From: Ricinus communis
Lineage: Eukaryota; Streptophyta; Magnoliopsida; Malpighiales; Euphorbiaceae
Length of the DNA: 64,000 nucleotides
Direction of reading: 5' to 3'
NCBI RefSeq assembly: GCF_019578655.1
Contig: NC_063264.1
Coordinates: 18,836,429-18,900,428 of the forward strand
The position numbers were made by a program, and so were the translations under genes. This document shows positions 23,401 to 33,269 of this stretch, piece by piece. The stretch's first letter is position 1; every line of letters starts with the position of its first letter. The notes under the pieces were generated by a model, which did not search any database, had not been told where the DNA came from, and saw only the letters and a list, made by a program, of their open reading frames with translations.

Positions 23401-26400
23401 TATGTTATTTTAGATTGAAGAACAATTTTATATAAAATAAACAAAGAAACAATAATACCAAAGAATTTTGTTATTAAAGTATCATAATTTCAAAATTTTT
23501 TTATTAAAAACCTTTAAAATTAAGTACTCTAATTGCTTAGTATCAAACTAAATAATTGAATAATAAAAGCTTTCCTTAACATTTTAAATTACCAAGTATC
23601 AAACCTAATTTCCTTATTGGTTTTATTCTTATTATACTATGTTTTCATTTTTAGTTGGACAAATGATTGGTTTGATGTTTTAAAATATTTGATTAAAATA
23701 AAAATTGTAAGATTTTTATAAAATTTGGATTATTCATATCCAAAAATGTTTACTAAAAGGGTCAACAAGACAAATTTATAGAATATCAATTCTAAATTTT
23801 TTGATTTAATTTTATTTAAACTATATTTTCATTTCTAATAGATGAATGATTGGATTGAATGTTTCTGAGGTTTTAGAAAACATATTTAATTAAAAACAAA
23901 AATAGTAGAATATTCGTAAAATATGGCATATTCATACTTCAATCCGTTCGTAAAGAAAAAAGAAAAAAAAAAACTAAATTTGTTAAACAAATTACTTTTA
24001 GATATGACTATAAATAAGTCATAACTATTGCAATATAAAAATGATCTTATAATGTCAAGTAAAAGGTGATAATAATTGAAAATTTGATAAAACATAGGTA
24101 TCTTTCTCGAAAAGTTAAATAGGAATGTCGAATAAATCTAATTGTAAAGAGTAGGATTCGATTGTATAAAAGAAACATATCATATTCAAACATCTATTTT
24201 AAATTATACTATACTAAAATTTCAATTAATAAGAATTCAAAAAGTCAAGTATTAAGTTAGAATAACCAAATAAAAAAATAGATAGTAGTAGTATTATTAG
24301 AAAAACTAAAAAAATTGTAGCATTTATAAGAATAATCATATTCAAGTGGTGAAACTCTACTAAATACATTTTTGTTTGTGAAATTAGAAATTTATATTTA
24401 AATAAGATATATAATTATATAAAAATTATGAGGTATATTATAGAAATTAAAATTTAATCTATGTACTAATTTATTAAAGGAATTAATATGAAAAATTTAA
24501 TTTTCTTATTAAGCAAATAATAACGAGTCAAATTATTAAAAATTCACGTGCAACGCACGTGGATGAAAAGCTAGTGTAACATAATTGCTCTGATGTCAGA
24601 ATTTTAGGCCTTCGAAAACGGCTTTGAGTAACATAAATTGCTTGCATACTCCTGATTAATTTGCTGATTTGCCTGTGTCATACTTGCTGGGCATTTTATT
24701 ATCAAATGACTTTGTGGCGGCACCAATGACTTATTTTGGGTTTTTGAAAATTGCTTGGTGGTGCGAATACAAATTGCTGGCGTGGACATGTTTACATCTG
24801 AGATACCAGATGTTTGTGTACATTTTTCTCTGAGAACTAGTTGTGTTATTTACACAAATTTGCATCTACTGTCTCTTGCTTTTGTTTTATTATTTATTAC
24901 TTCTTGTAAACTAACTTTTATCCCTTTTTTGTCAGAATGGAATGCATTCTCTTTGTCCTGCTGTATGGTCAAAGCATAGAAGGTGGCTCTTAATGTCAAT
25001 GCTTTGTCTCAATCCTGTAGCTTGTGTAAGTGATTAGCTTCTTAAATGTGAGAGATGGTGAAATCGCTATATGTTTGAATCCATTAGAATAGTGGTGCTC
25101 AAAGGATTAGTCAGGGTATGATATTATCAAATGGGCAACTCTCTGGGGTCAAAAACTCAAGTTCTAGTTCACATTAAAAAGAAACCCTTTTAGAAGGGTA
25201 AGTGGGAAAATATTAAAGGCTTCTGCACTCTTTCCACCTCCCTTTTCCTCCCCTTCCCTACCATATAGGTAAATGAGATGAGTGTTTGTAATCAGTTCAT
25301 AAAAAATATCAGAATTTGAAGATTTATATGATATGGAAAGGTCTAAATATTTAGTAATGTGTAGAAACTGTAAACATGCAAGATTGCACTTAATTCCACG
25401 AGTGCAAAGGAAAAATCTTTCAACTTGTCATATATGCACTCTTTCCTCTTGAAAAGCTAACATGTCGATGATGGATGTATTTGAGTGCTGATACAGAATT
25501 TTCTTGTAGCTCTAAATCTTTAGAGCTAGTTTCTTTATATCATCTTCGTAATTTTCTCCTCCTGCTGCTACTTCTTTCTACATGCAGTCGTTCGTGGATT
25601 TGCAATTTCCAAATGGTCAGGTTACCTATGTCTCAGGCGAGGGACTCACTACAAGTGCTTTTCTACCTTTCTGCGGGGGACTTCTCCAAGCACAGGGCAA
25701 ATATCCAGGGGAAATGAGATTTAGCTTCTCTCACAAGGTTGGTTAGACTGTTAATGAATTTCAAGATAATCTTAGTGAATTTTCATGGTTAATGTCAGGA
25801 GTGGACTTAAATTCAAAATCTCACTATTCTATGTAGTTTTGGTATTTGAAATATAATCCACTGTACTTATGTCTTGCCAGAACAAGTGGGGTACACGCAT
25901 CACACCAATGTTTCAATGGCCCGACAAGTCATTTACATTAGGCTTTGCACAGGCCTTAGCGTGGCAGAGATCAGGTCTAATGGTGAGGCCAACTGTTCAG
26001 TTCAGGTAAATTCTCGCGTTTGCTTTACAAATCAAGATGTGAGTACTCATTTCATGTAGCACAGTTATGGATGAGATGAACAGAATGTGGCTATGGCTTT
26101 TGAAGTCCTGTACTATCCTGGAAAATAAATTGTTTACTAAAGCAGGCTTCTCGAAAGTTTCCTTCTTTTCATGGTTGACCTGGTTACATCCAATACTAGA
26201 CCAGTGTCATGAGGTTATAGGAACTTTTATTTGGTTCAGCATTCACGCATTGGGAAACCAGGAGATTTTGAAGCAAAGAAACTTAAAAGGAAAAAGTGAA
26301 CTAGTGAATGCTGAATGAGCAGCATTATAAAAGACGGCTGGAATTAGTCAGTCTGCTGTTTTTAGGTCTGTTCAGCCATGATCATGCTTGTACAGCTGAA

Positions 26401-29400
26401 TTCTCAGCTTACCTTGTACAACACCGAGTATATAGGGGTTCCTTGTTACCTGTATTTTAAGTTTGATTTGGACACGAGAATGCAGTATTTGCCTGCTTCC
26501 CTGGATTGAGCATTAGTTGAATCTGGTTTGGGCCCTCCACATCTTGCTGTGGATAATGTTCCTATTGATGAAGTTATAGCCAGGCTTCCTCCCAACCTCT
26601 CAAAGAACAAATAGAAGATATTGTTTGATTATCAAGTGGTTTCTACTAGAAGTGGGGGTTATCAAAAGTTTCTCATCAAATGGGTAGGCTGTCCACAATC
26701 CGACTGTATGTGGATAACTGAAGAAGAGTTATAAAGGATTGATCCTGGTCTTTATGATTGATATCATGCTTTTAACTCGACGGAATCGAGTTCTTCTAAA
26801 CTGGGGAGAAATGATGGTACATATTGGCGACATGTTTACAAACTACGTATGAAACATGGTTCAAATGCTCAAACACTTGTTTGGAACAAAGGGGATGATG
26901 GGGAGGCTGATTGGGAACTTTATTAGGTTCAACAAATATGATTGCTGGAGGAATATGATTTTGGTTGTTGCAGGAATTCTGGTTCCTTAGAAAAATAGGA
27001 ATAAGTTATCCTAACATCTTTAGAAGCCTTTGATTCTGTTAATTATTGTTGAGTCTTGTTCTAAATCCTTGTTGGATAAGAGTAAAGTGTTTATTTAAAG
27101 AATCCTTTTAGGAGTTTTAAAAATCTTTAGGTCTAGGATTAGTTCTATAAATATCTAAGAATTGTTATTCTGTTTTCCAGATTTAATAACAAGATTTCCT
27201 ACAAATTATTGCTCTAGAACGTGTTTTCAATTTTCTTTAGATATGACTCCTAAACTTTCTAAGTGTTGACTTTTAGAAGTTTTTTCTCTTTCCTATTCCT
27301 CTATTTCAGATCTAAATTTCGGCAAAATCAGACCTGAAATCAATCTTAACCTGTATTTTTTCTTCGAAATCAACATAGAATAGTTTCCTAAATCTGTCCT
27401 ACATCATTGAGTTATATATTTTAGTTGCAATAGAATTCTGCTTTGAAAGTGAACATAATGATGCCAATTCAGATAGTTCAGCCTCATCAAAATTCCTATG
27501 TGAGGAGCCCTTTGCATTCTTGCATCTGTGGCTCTCTTCTTGTCCTATACCATCTTCACTTCTCCTTACATGCTGTCAAATATATCTCTCAATTAGTCGA
27601 TATTGTTCCACTACAAACTTAACTGACCTTATGAGAGCCAAATTCTGTCTTGGGGATGTGGATAGCTGGTATTATTCTTGTTAGTGGAGTTGCAACTCCT
27701 CTATGACGATAACTTGCTAATAAAAGGTGTTTGACATGGGTGACCTGAGTGTTTAAGGGCAATGACGAGTAAAAGGAACAAATAAGACTCTCATATTGGT
27801 TGGCTCTTCTCGAGTGCATTTGCACAATGGTTGTTAGTGGCTTTATTTGGAATTGAGCATGATCATTTAGGAGTTATTTATTATTCTGTTTTGTTGTTTC
27901 TTTTATTTTCTTTTTAAATGGCCATCTGATTGATTAACTTTTTGGGGCTTGATGTCAGTTTGTGCCCCACTTTTGGCGGAAGCAATCCTGGGTTGAGGGC
28001 AGAACTTATTCATTCAGTGAATGAGCAACTTAACCTGATCTGTGGCTGTGCATTCATGGCTCACCCTTCCATATTTGCATCACTCTCTGTAAGTTGTTTT
28101 ATTTAGCATATTTATTCATTTGGTTACGCCCTACTTGCAAGAAATTTTCTTGTGCTGGTAGATATCACATTTTGGGTAGGAAAGTGTTCTGAAACTAACT
28201 ATTTTCCCATAATACAACATCACATGTAGATAAATGAGGAGTCTACGGTTTCAATTTTCTTTCACCGAAATAAGATGACTAAAACTTCATCAATCCAAAT
28301 GAGTTGACCGAAAATGAGTTTCACTACATTTTCTCCTCATTTTTCTTCCAATTATTTTCACTTCATCTTTTTTAATCCTCCAGCATAAACCAATTTGGCT
28401 TCATGGGTGGCTGCTGTGCACACAAGTTAAGGGCTTTAAACACAGGTTTCTTTAACAAGCAAAAAAAAAAAAACAAAGCTTTGCAGACAAGCTACTTTTT
28501 TTCTTCGAAGTACAAAAGGCCACCAGTGAAGACGGACATACTCATAGCGCAAGTGTCTGGAATATTGATTCTTGTGAAGGAATTCGTTGTTACCATTAAG
28601 ACATGGGATATACTTTGTTAAAATAAATGTTACACCTTGAACAAGAGGAATATAGGCCAGTTTGCCAGGCTAACTGCAATTTTCTGTGTAGCACGGATCT
28701 GTGTTGCCACTGTAACCATATCTTTGAAACAATAAGATCCAAATATCCTTAGATTGAGAATCCAGAGTTCATTGTCTGCCTCAACACAATGTAACCTCAA
28801 GCTTCTTGCTAAAAGGATGCTGTCGATTTAAAGGTGTAGTCTCCTATCCCACTAACATGTTTTATGCAAACAATTTAAATAAAGCTACTAGTAAAGCCAT
28901 TTCTCAATATTGAAGATCTCTAGTTAAATTGCCAAAAAAACGTGTGCTTAGATACTGAAGCGCAGTGCATGGTCTTTAGTCTCTCTAAATGACGGATCTT
29001 TAGTAAGACACTTTCAGTGATTGAGCATGCACCTTCTTTGAAGTGCAAGGCAGACCTAGCATATTGCTACATCAGAATGATTATTGTCCATCCTTTTAAT
29101 GGATTAAACCTTCGTTTTTCATTGGTCTCCTTCCACTCATGGTCTATTTCTTTTTATCATACCCTGTTTGTACCCCTTCTTTTCTTGCATCACATTGACC
29201 ATTTTATCCTTCGCCTTACATTCATGGCCACTTCACCCTTCAGTTTACTGTCATTTCTCTTTCTACGACAGAAACTATTTGAATTGAGGCGCAGCAGTTT
29301 GCTACTAGCATGTTACTTTATTACTAGCTTGCATTCTTGGACTTGTCAGGGCCTTGGGTACTTCTTTGCAGGTCTGACTGCATATGGAGGGGCTAACTTT

Positions 29401-29804
29401 GGTCTTCAGTCAAAGTCTTACCCATAGTGGTTAGAAGCTAATAATCTAATTGACGGTTGATGAAATTGCAAAATTGCGAATGTACCAGCACTGATGCATC
29501 AAACTCCATTTGTTCAAAAAATAAAATTGCAATGAATGATTGAAACAGAACAAATGTGTAAGGATTGCTGTTATTTTGGGTCTAGCTCTCGAAATAGAGA
29601 TACTTAACATCTTTGCATGTTCTTACTTTTTGTGGATGATTGTCTATTTTTATTCTATTTCCTGTGACCTTAATGCAGATTGGCCGGTCTAAGTGGAATA
29701 GTAATGCTGGGTGCTCTGGAATTGTTGTGAGAGTTGATAGCCCATTCTCTGATGTGGGCCGACCATCTTTCTCTGTTCAGATAAATAGTGGTATTGAGTT
29801 TTGA
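10937..29804 (+). CDS. Seven-exon plant gene, 475-aa conserved protein of unknown function
   Basis: Joined exons 10937-11497, 21606-21851, 24936-25025, 25588-25737, 25881-26005, 27959-28088 and 29679-29804 give an uninterrupted 475-aa frame. All six introns are GT-AG; five are phase 0 and intron 5 is phase 2 (AG|T encodes Ser). The start is the first ATG after an in-frame TGA at 10928. The N-terminus (SFEAWEEVQRQGQDLADRLA) looks helical; residues 60-190 are Gly/Phe/Arg-rich, then acidic. From about residue 300 the protein is rich in Gly, Phe, Trp and Ser with alternating polar and hydrophobic residues, and ends NSGIEF. No signal peptide or catalytic motif is recognised. I infer a beta-rich, possibly barrel-like fold, but do not recognise a named family. 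Exons are free of stops and frameshifts despite about 9 kb of transposons in the introns, so the gene is probably active. Confidence 0.88.
11498..12766. other. Intron 1, 5' part, no gene
   Basis: Intron 1 runs from 11498 to 21605 (10,108 bp). This part is ordinary AT-rich intron sequence with poly-T and poly-A tracts and no open frame worth noting. The reading frame read into the intron from exon 1 stops at 11540-11542. Confidence 0.7.
12772..13339 (+). repeat. 5' LTR of element A
   Basis: Shares with the other LTRs the blocks GATTTAGGAGTTTTAGTTGG (near 12960), GATTAGTTTAGTCTATAATA (TATA-like, near 13050-13070) and TTCAATAAACAAAGATTTCC (AATAAA poly-A type, near 13107). Inverted termini TGACG/CATCA. 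Confidence 0.88.
14635..15155 (+). repeat. 3' LTR of element A
   Basis: Starts TGATGCGGACAAGG directly after the purine tract and ends CCCTACATCA just before the TTCTA duplication. Same internal blocks as the 5' LTR with visible substitutions and indels, so the insertion is not recent. Confidence 0.88.
15161..16894. other. Intron 1, middle part, unclassified repeat-like sequence
   Basis: No gene. 15350-15530 and 15850-15960 hold words such as GGTTCCAATT, CCAAAACGGTTT and GGGGAACCAG that suggest another degenerate short transposon, but no termini could be fixed. 16590-16890 resembles a retroelement LTR end (TATAAATACC near 16682, then transcribed-end-like sequence) and is interrupted by the MITE at 16903. 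Confidence 0.35.
16903..17545. mobile_element. hAT-type MITE with 8-bp target-site duplication
   Basis: Ends CAGGGGTATCA and GATGTACACCCCCTA are imperfect terminal inverted repeats of hAT style. They are bracketed by a perfect 8-bp duplication GTTATCAT (16895-16902 and 17546-17553), the hAT hallmark length. Sub-terminal regions are packed with AACCGAACCGA/TCGGTTCGGTTT words in both orientations. No transposase. The interior holds two about 130-bp spaced copies of a tRNA-like block and a (TA)n run (17092-17106). Confidence 0.85.
17213..17400 (-). repeat. Two tRNA-like (pol III box-like) blocks inside the MITE
   Basis: On the minus strand each copy (17344-17400 and 17213-17270) reads TTTGGTCTAGTGGAACA, then 25-30 nt, then a GGTTCGAAAC or GAGTTCGATAC B-box-like word. 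The spacing and words resemble the A and B boxes of a tRNA or SINE head. No full cloverleaf can be drawn, so this is not called as a tRNA gene. Confidence 0.4.
17725..18251 (+). repeat. 5' LTR of element C
   Basis: Begins TGATGCAGATAAGG and ends CCTACATCA, followed by ATTT and the primer-binding site. Contains the family blocks GATTTAGGAGTTTTAACTG and CTAGTTTAGGATTCTTAATC. Confidence 0.85.
20157..20660 (+). repeat. 3' LTR of element C
   Basis: Begins TAATGTGGATAGGG (family TGATGCGGACAAGG with substitutions) directly after the purine tract. Ends CCTACATCG, one base off the family end CATCA. Confidence 0.82.
20661..20880 (+). pseudogene. Fragment of an acidic coding sequence split by element C
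   Basis: Just after element C a coding-like frame reads ASAPSARPKKMGSKAMEQ, then, after a one-base shift, a strongly acidic tract (20748-20863) rich in Glu and Asp. Upstream of element C, 17641-17724 is open in the frame that joins this one when the element and one copy of its 5-bp duplication are removed. It may be the start of another retroelement gag or a captured gene piece. I do not recognise it. Confidence 0.4.
20881..21605. other. Intron 1, 3' part, no gene
   Basis: Ordinary intron sequence up to the acceptor GGTGTAG|GGG at 21605. No repeat boundary or open frame is evident. Confidence 0.6.
21606..21851 (+). CDS. Exon 2 (residues 188-269)
   Basis: 82 codons, phase 0 at both ends, acceptor TGTAG and donor AAG|GTATGA. 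Encodes a Ser/Thr-rich stretch followed by two hydrophobic strand-like segments (SLFLIQLGPVLFV and LLLPVHLSKQHLLWYGY). Confidence 0.92.
21852..22024. other. Intron 2, 5' part
   Basis: Start of intron 2 (21852-24935) before the Helitron. Contains a G-rich run near 21987-22011; nothing else is seen. Confidence 0.5.
22025..24574 (+). mobile_element. Non-autonomous Helitron in intron 2
   Basis: The right end is canonical: a perfect 7-bp hairpin CACGTGC-AAC-GCACGTG (24545-24561), nine bases, then CTAG (24571-24574) followed by host T. The proposed left end TCCTTATATATTATTCTATT at 22025 has the TC start and AT-rich form of plant Helitrons but is preceded by G instead of A, so it is less certain. 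The interior is strongly AT-rich with no Rep/helicase frame and with internal duplications. The AAGAAAAAGCTATATTTCATTTTAAATGATG block occurs at about 22623, 22675 and 23105 (diverged). The GAGAAGG-GAGGAGATAGA-AAATTTATC block occurs at 22827 and 23265. Confidence 0.75.
24575..24935. other. Intron 2, 3' part
   Basis: Ordinary intron sequence from the Helitron right end to the acceptor TTTTGTCAG at 24935. With the Helitron removed, intron 2 is about 0.5 kb. Confidence 0.6.
24936..25025 (+). CDS. Exon 3 (residues 270-299)
   Basis: 30 codons, phase 0, donor TGT|GTAAGT. Encodes a Cys- and Trp-containing segment with SKHRRWLLMSMLCLNPVAC. It is too short to be found as an open frame on its own but is fixed by flanking splice sites and frame. 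Confidence 0.88.
25588..25737 (+). CDS. Exon 4 (residues 300-349)
   Basis: 50 codons, acceptor CATGCAG, donor AAG|GTTGGT, phase 0. Encodes FVDLQFPNGQ, a Gly-rich turn (GEGLTTSAFLPFCGGLLQAQG) and a strand-like MRFSFSHK. Starts the Gly/aromatic-rich half of the protein. Confidence 0.9.
25738..25880. other. Intron 4, short (143 bp)
   Basis: The only compact intron in this gene, free of transposons, with acceptor TTGCCAG. Confidence 0.8.
25881..26005 (+). CDS. Exon 5 (residues 350-391, last codon split)
   Basis: 41 codons plus two bases; donor TTCAG|GTAAAT. Encodes two strand-like segments around WPDKSFTLGFAQALAW and LMVRPTVQF. Confidence 0.9.
26006..26510. other. Intron 5, 5' part
   Basis: Ordinary intron sequence with no gene. 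Ends at a TTGAG (26506-26510) that is repeated at 27407-27411 after the gypsy fragment. Confidence 0.6.
26511..27406 (+). mobile_element. 3' end of a chromodomain Ty3/gypsy element (fragment D)
   Basis: From about 26511 a pol C-terminal frame with two internal stops reads through a chromodomain-like block (FDYQVVSTRSGG, then FLIKWVGCPQSDCMWITEEE at about 26685-26735). It ends near a GRNDG segment at about 26818. A purine tract GGGGAGAAA (26803-26811) then leads into an LTR at 26812-27406 that starts TGATG and ends CATCA like the LTRs of elements A and C. It supplies the pol type that those short elements lack. TTGAG flanks both sides, although no 5' LTR is present. Confidence 0.75.
26812..27406 (+). 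repeat. 3' LTR of fragment D
   Basis: Shares TTTTAGGAGTTTTAAAAATC, GGTCTAGGATTAGTTCTATAA, AATAACAAGATTTCCTACAAATT and the end TCTGTCCTACATCA with the LTRs in intron 1. Its first 200 bp are more divergent. Confidence 0.75.
27412..27958. other. Intron 5, 3' part
   Basis: Ordinary intron sequence up to the acceptor GATGTCAG at 27958. No repeat boundary is seen. Confidence 0.6.
27959..28088 (+). CDS. Exon 6 (from residue 391)
   Basis: 130 nt, begins with the third base of a split Ser codon; donor CTCTCT|GTAAGT. Encodes LCPTFGGSNPGLRAELIHS and a Cys-containing segment NLICGCAFMAHPSIFASLS. Confidence 0.9.
28089..29678. other. Intron 6 (1,590 bp), no gene
   Basis: AT-rich intron with T-rich tracts. 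A 136-codon open frame at 29017-29427 has no recognisable domain, biased hydrophobic content and no start context, and is judged accidental. Acceptor TTAATGCAG at 29678. Confidence 0.6.
29679..29804 (+). CDS. Exon 7, C-terminus and stop
   Basis: 41 codons plus TGA. Encodes IGRSKWNSNAGCSG, VVRVDSPFSD and the terminal strand SFSVQINSGIEF. A final Phe after an alternating strand is notable (see findings). Confidence 0.92.
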   Translation: MGRSKWNSNAGCSGIVVRVDSPFSDVGRPSFSVQINSGIEF

Positions 29805-30060
29805 ATTGCTGGGACTCCATATTTTGCGTAGTAGAAGTGTAAATAGCGTTTGAGCTTTAAATCATACAATACTACATGTGAATATTTTGAGCAATCGTTC
29901 TATTAATTCACTTTTGATTTTGAGTTGGACTAGAATTGTAAGCTATTTTAGCTTTAGAAATATCCACTTTTGATTTCCATGTCTTCATGGCTGTGGGGTT
30001 AGGCAGCACCTTAACGAGATAATATTAATCGAGATGTGTTTAAATTAGTAGTAACAACAA
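29805..30060 (+). other. Probable 3' untranslated region
   Basis: Follows the stop codon. No strong AATAAA within the first 250 bases; AT-rich near-upstream-like words (TTTGTATGC is absent). Candidate AATAAA-type words (AAAATAAATTT) occur near 30146-30160. The end is therefore undetermined. Confidence 0.35.
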
Positions 30061-33000
30061 GTATACAAACTCTTTCTATAATGAAGGAGGTCGGTCGATC
30101 TTTTAAAGAACTATAAGACTATTTACTATATAGAATAATTATCAATATAAAATAATAAAAATAAATTTAAATATTCTAAATAAGTATATTTAGAGGATAA
30201 TATTTATAAAATAAAGTAATTAAATAATGAATATGCAATGTAAATTTTTATGATTTAAAATCATATGTTAAAAATAATATTTAGTCTAATTATTTATTTA
30301 GTAATCTTTTTGTTTTATTTTAAATCGAGATTTAATGAATAAGATGGTGATGTGTTTTTTTATTTTGTTATTTTTAATTTTCTTTTCTTTTTATAAACTT
30401 TTCGCAAAGAACTATCAAGGGTTCGAATCTCTCTCTCTCCTTTGTGCAATATCGGTCAGCCATAGACCTTTAATCACATCTATTCGTGTTTGTGAAGTTT
30501 GTAAAGATGGCCCTTTCGTCTTTTTTGGATGAGCCCACATGATTGATTCAATAAGTTCTTGTCAATAACCATGATCCAAAAGACCGTTAAATAAAATGCG
30601 TTCCTATCACTTAAACTAGCGACGTAATTTAGATTTTTTATACTAATATAGATTAAAGTAGAGATCATGTTTCTAATATTTTTAATCTAAAGATTTTCAT
30701 AATAAATATTACTACTAAATTGATGCGATGGTCAACCAATAATAATAAATAAAACTAATACATATATAAATATAAAGAAATTATTTATTAAATAAATAAA
30801 TAACAAGATTTTTATAAAAGTAAAAAAGCTAAACTAAACACTTATGAATACTAGTTAAATATATTTAACCCAATGATCATTGATATTAAATAGAAAGATG
30901 TAAAATAATAAAGTAAAAGCTCTTTCTAAATCTAGAATTTTTTTCAAGTAGGAAGATGATTGATCTTTATTTTCCACTTCTTAGAAAACTCCTTAGATCT
31001 TAAAAAGAGTAATGAAAACTAAACTAAAATGTTTATGGAAGAACTGTAGAGAAAATAATGGTGGACAGATGTAGAGTGCAGATAGGAGAGAGCTTTCCTC
31101 CCTTTTTATTAGGTTTTTTGCAGAGATATATATAGAGAGAAGAGTTCTCCTCTAGATAAATCTCTTTAGAAATGTATATCTAATATTAGTTTATCTAATA
31201 GATAAGACTTTAAGTATCTTTATCTCCACCAAATACTATTCTATAAATAACTCTTAATATAAATCCTAATGAGCCTTGTAATTAGCAATGTATGCATCTT
31301 AAACTTGGGCATTGACACGAACAAGCTCAATTAAGCTTTTCTTTAAGTATTTAACTTCATATTTTCCTCTTTTGGCTAATACTATATGAAAATAGACAAT
31401 TAAATTTAAGTGAGGTAAAAACATATATTTTCACCATATTATATATAAAAATATATCATTAAAGCTCTAAAATACCCTTAAATATCTATATATAATTTGC
31501 ACTGATCAAATACCATCACACTTAAACCTTGACTTGTTCTCAAGTAAATAGCAACTGAGAATTAACTTTTACCAAAATTATGAAAAACTTCCAACTCAGC
31601 TTAAAGATATTATTCAAAAGAATCTCACTAATGCAAAGATCATCAAGAACACTTGGATCATAATAATTTTCTTTAATAATATAAATTCAATTATTGTTAA
31701 TCAAAAGATTTAAGCATCTAATCTTTTGCACATGTTTCACAACAAATAGTCTAACTCATATTCAAAGAATACAACTATGATGCACAATCCAAATTATCAT
31801 AATCCTATTAAAAAAAGTAAAACTTTAATTCATAACGACAGATCAATAGATATTTATATGTTTTTATATCACTTGATTTTGAAGCTCTTAGACTTTTTTC
31901 TTTTCTTTACATCCCTTATTTTAACATTTGATACTTGAGGTATTTCTTTTTTTCTTCAGATGTTATGTTTTTTTACTCAAATACAAACATAGATAATGAA
32001 TGCAACTGGCTACTCAACAAAACATACTTCAAGATACTTTGCATACTCATAATCTTAATTGCCTTTTTACGCATTTTTCATGAAGATCCTTGGTTACTAA
32101 GCGACTAAAATTAGCGGAGTAGAACATATTACTTAGAGCTTTAACTTACCTATATCACATCTCGCAAACTTAGGCAAGCTAATTTAGTAACAAGAAGATC
32201 ATAGTCTAAATCATACACTTCTAATTATACCCAACTCAAATTTGCCAAACTATTCATCATGTCCATGTGCAAATAATAGATATTTGATCATTTGAGTGTA
32301 AATAACTCATGAGTTCACATTGTACATGTTAAAAAACTAACTCAAGAGTACCAAGAAACTCGACATAATAACATTCTTTCATTGACTCAGAATAATAAGA
32401 AAAAGCTGAGTAGAAAAATTTAAAATTTTATAAAGATTCATCAAAGTTGCTAATTCTCATGTCATGACATGTAAAGTTTAATTGAAGAAATATTCTATTT
32501 TCCTCCCCCATACTTAGATTGCATATATAAAAATAAAGATCAAGAAGAAAGAAAAAAGATAGAACACTCTTTTGGAGTTTTACAATAAGAAGAAGGAAAA
32601 GGATTGAATAGAGGAACTTTCAAACATTTGGCGATCTTAGATGTGTCGATAAATTGACTAGTTGTAGGTTCGAACCCTACTTAGGGAGATTGGATTCATC
32701 CCGAATTCATTAATTTGGAATGTAGGAATGAAAGAGTTCACTTTGGTCGTGGTAACCCGTTTCCTTTGTAAAGATTAAAGATTTTTAAATTTATTAATTA
32801 ATAATTAAATTGAATTATTTAATTCAATTTCTAATTTCTTCCAAATTTAGAAATTGAATTAAAAATATCTTCATATCAAATGCATAGTAGCCATGAACTT
32901 GAATTCCAATATCTACCATCCAAACTTTAAAAGCATACTTGAACACACATCATGATAAGTATAAAAAAAATAAAGAAATAAAGAATTGAGAATAATAAAC

Positions 33001-33265
33001 TATCCTAAATATACTAGAAAGATTAAATCCTAAGATAATTAAAGTTAGGTTCTAAAAATAAATAAATACAAATCCTAGAATAAAATTTAAAATAAAGTCC
33101 TAAATCAATGATATGACTATTTAGGTAGAGGAGATGGATATATATGTAATCTTTAGAGAGTATTTTAATTTAAAAATAACTATATTTTTGTTATAATGAA
33201 TCCTTAATTTTTTGGATTTAATTATTTCAATTTCACCTAAAAATAGCCAAGAATTAAAATTTTTG
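30061..33265. other. AT-rich retroelement-derived sequence, no gene
   Basis: Low-complexity A/T-rich DNA. 31480-31560 read on the minus strand (a GAACAAGTCAAGGTTTAAGTG type word) is like the region downstream of pol in Athila-type elements, consistent with the minus-strand gag to the right. A GGTTCGAA word with tRNA T-arm character occurs at 32664-32680. No coding frame is credible. Confidence 0.45.
32664..32680 (+). repeat. tRNA T-arm-like motif, possible SINE head
   Basis: GTAGGTTCGAACCCTAC forms a perfect 5-bp stem with a 7-nt TTCGAAC loop, exactly a tRNA T-arm and a B box. The upstream 50 nt do not form convincing D and anticodon arms, and no acceptor stem pairs. It could be a SINE head or a pseudo-tRNA. 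Confidence 0.35.
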
Positions 33266-33269
33266 CATT

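Noticed and set aside
29017..29427. 136-codon frame in intron 6
   Set aside because: No domain and low-complexity hydrophobic content, within an intron bounded by clean splice sites.
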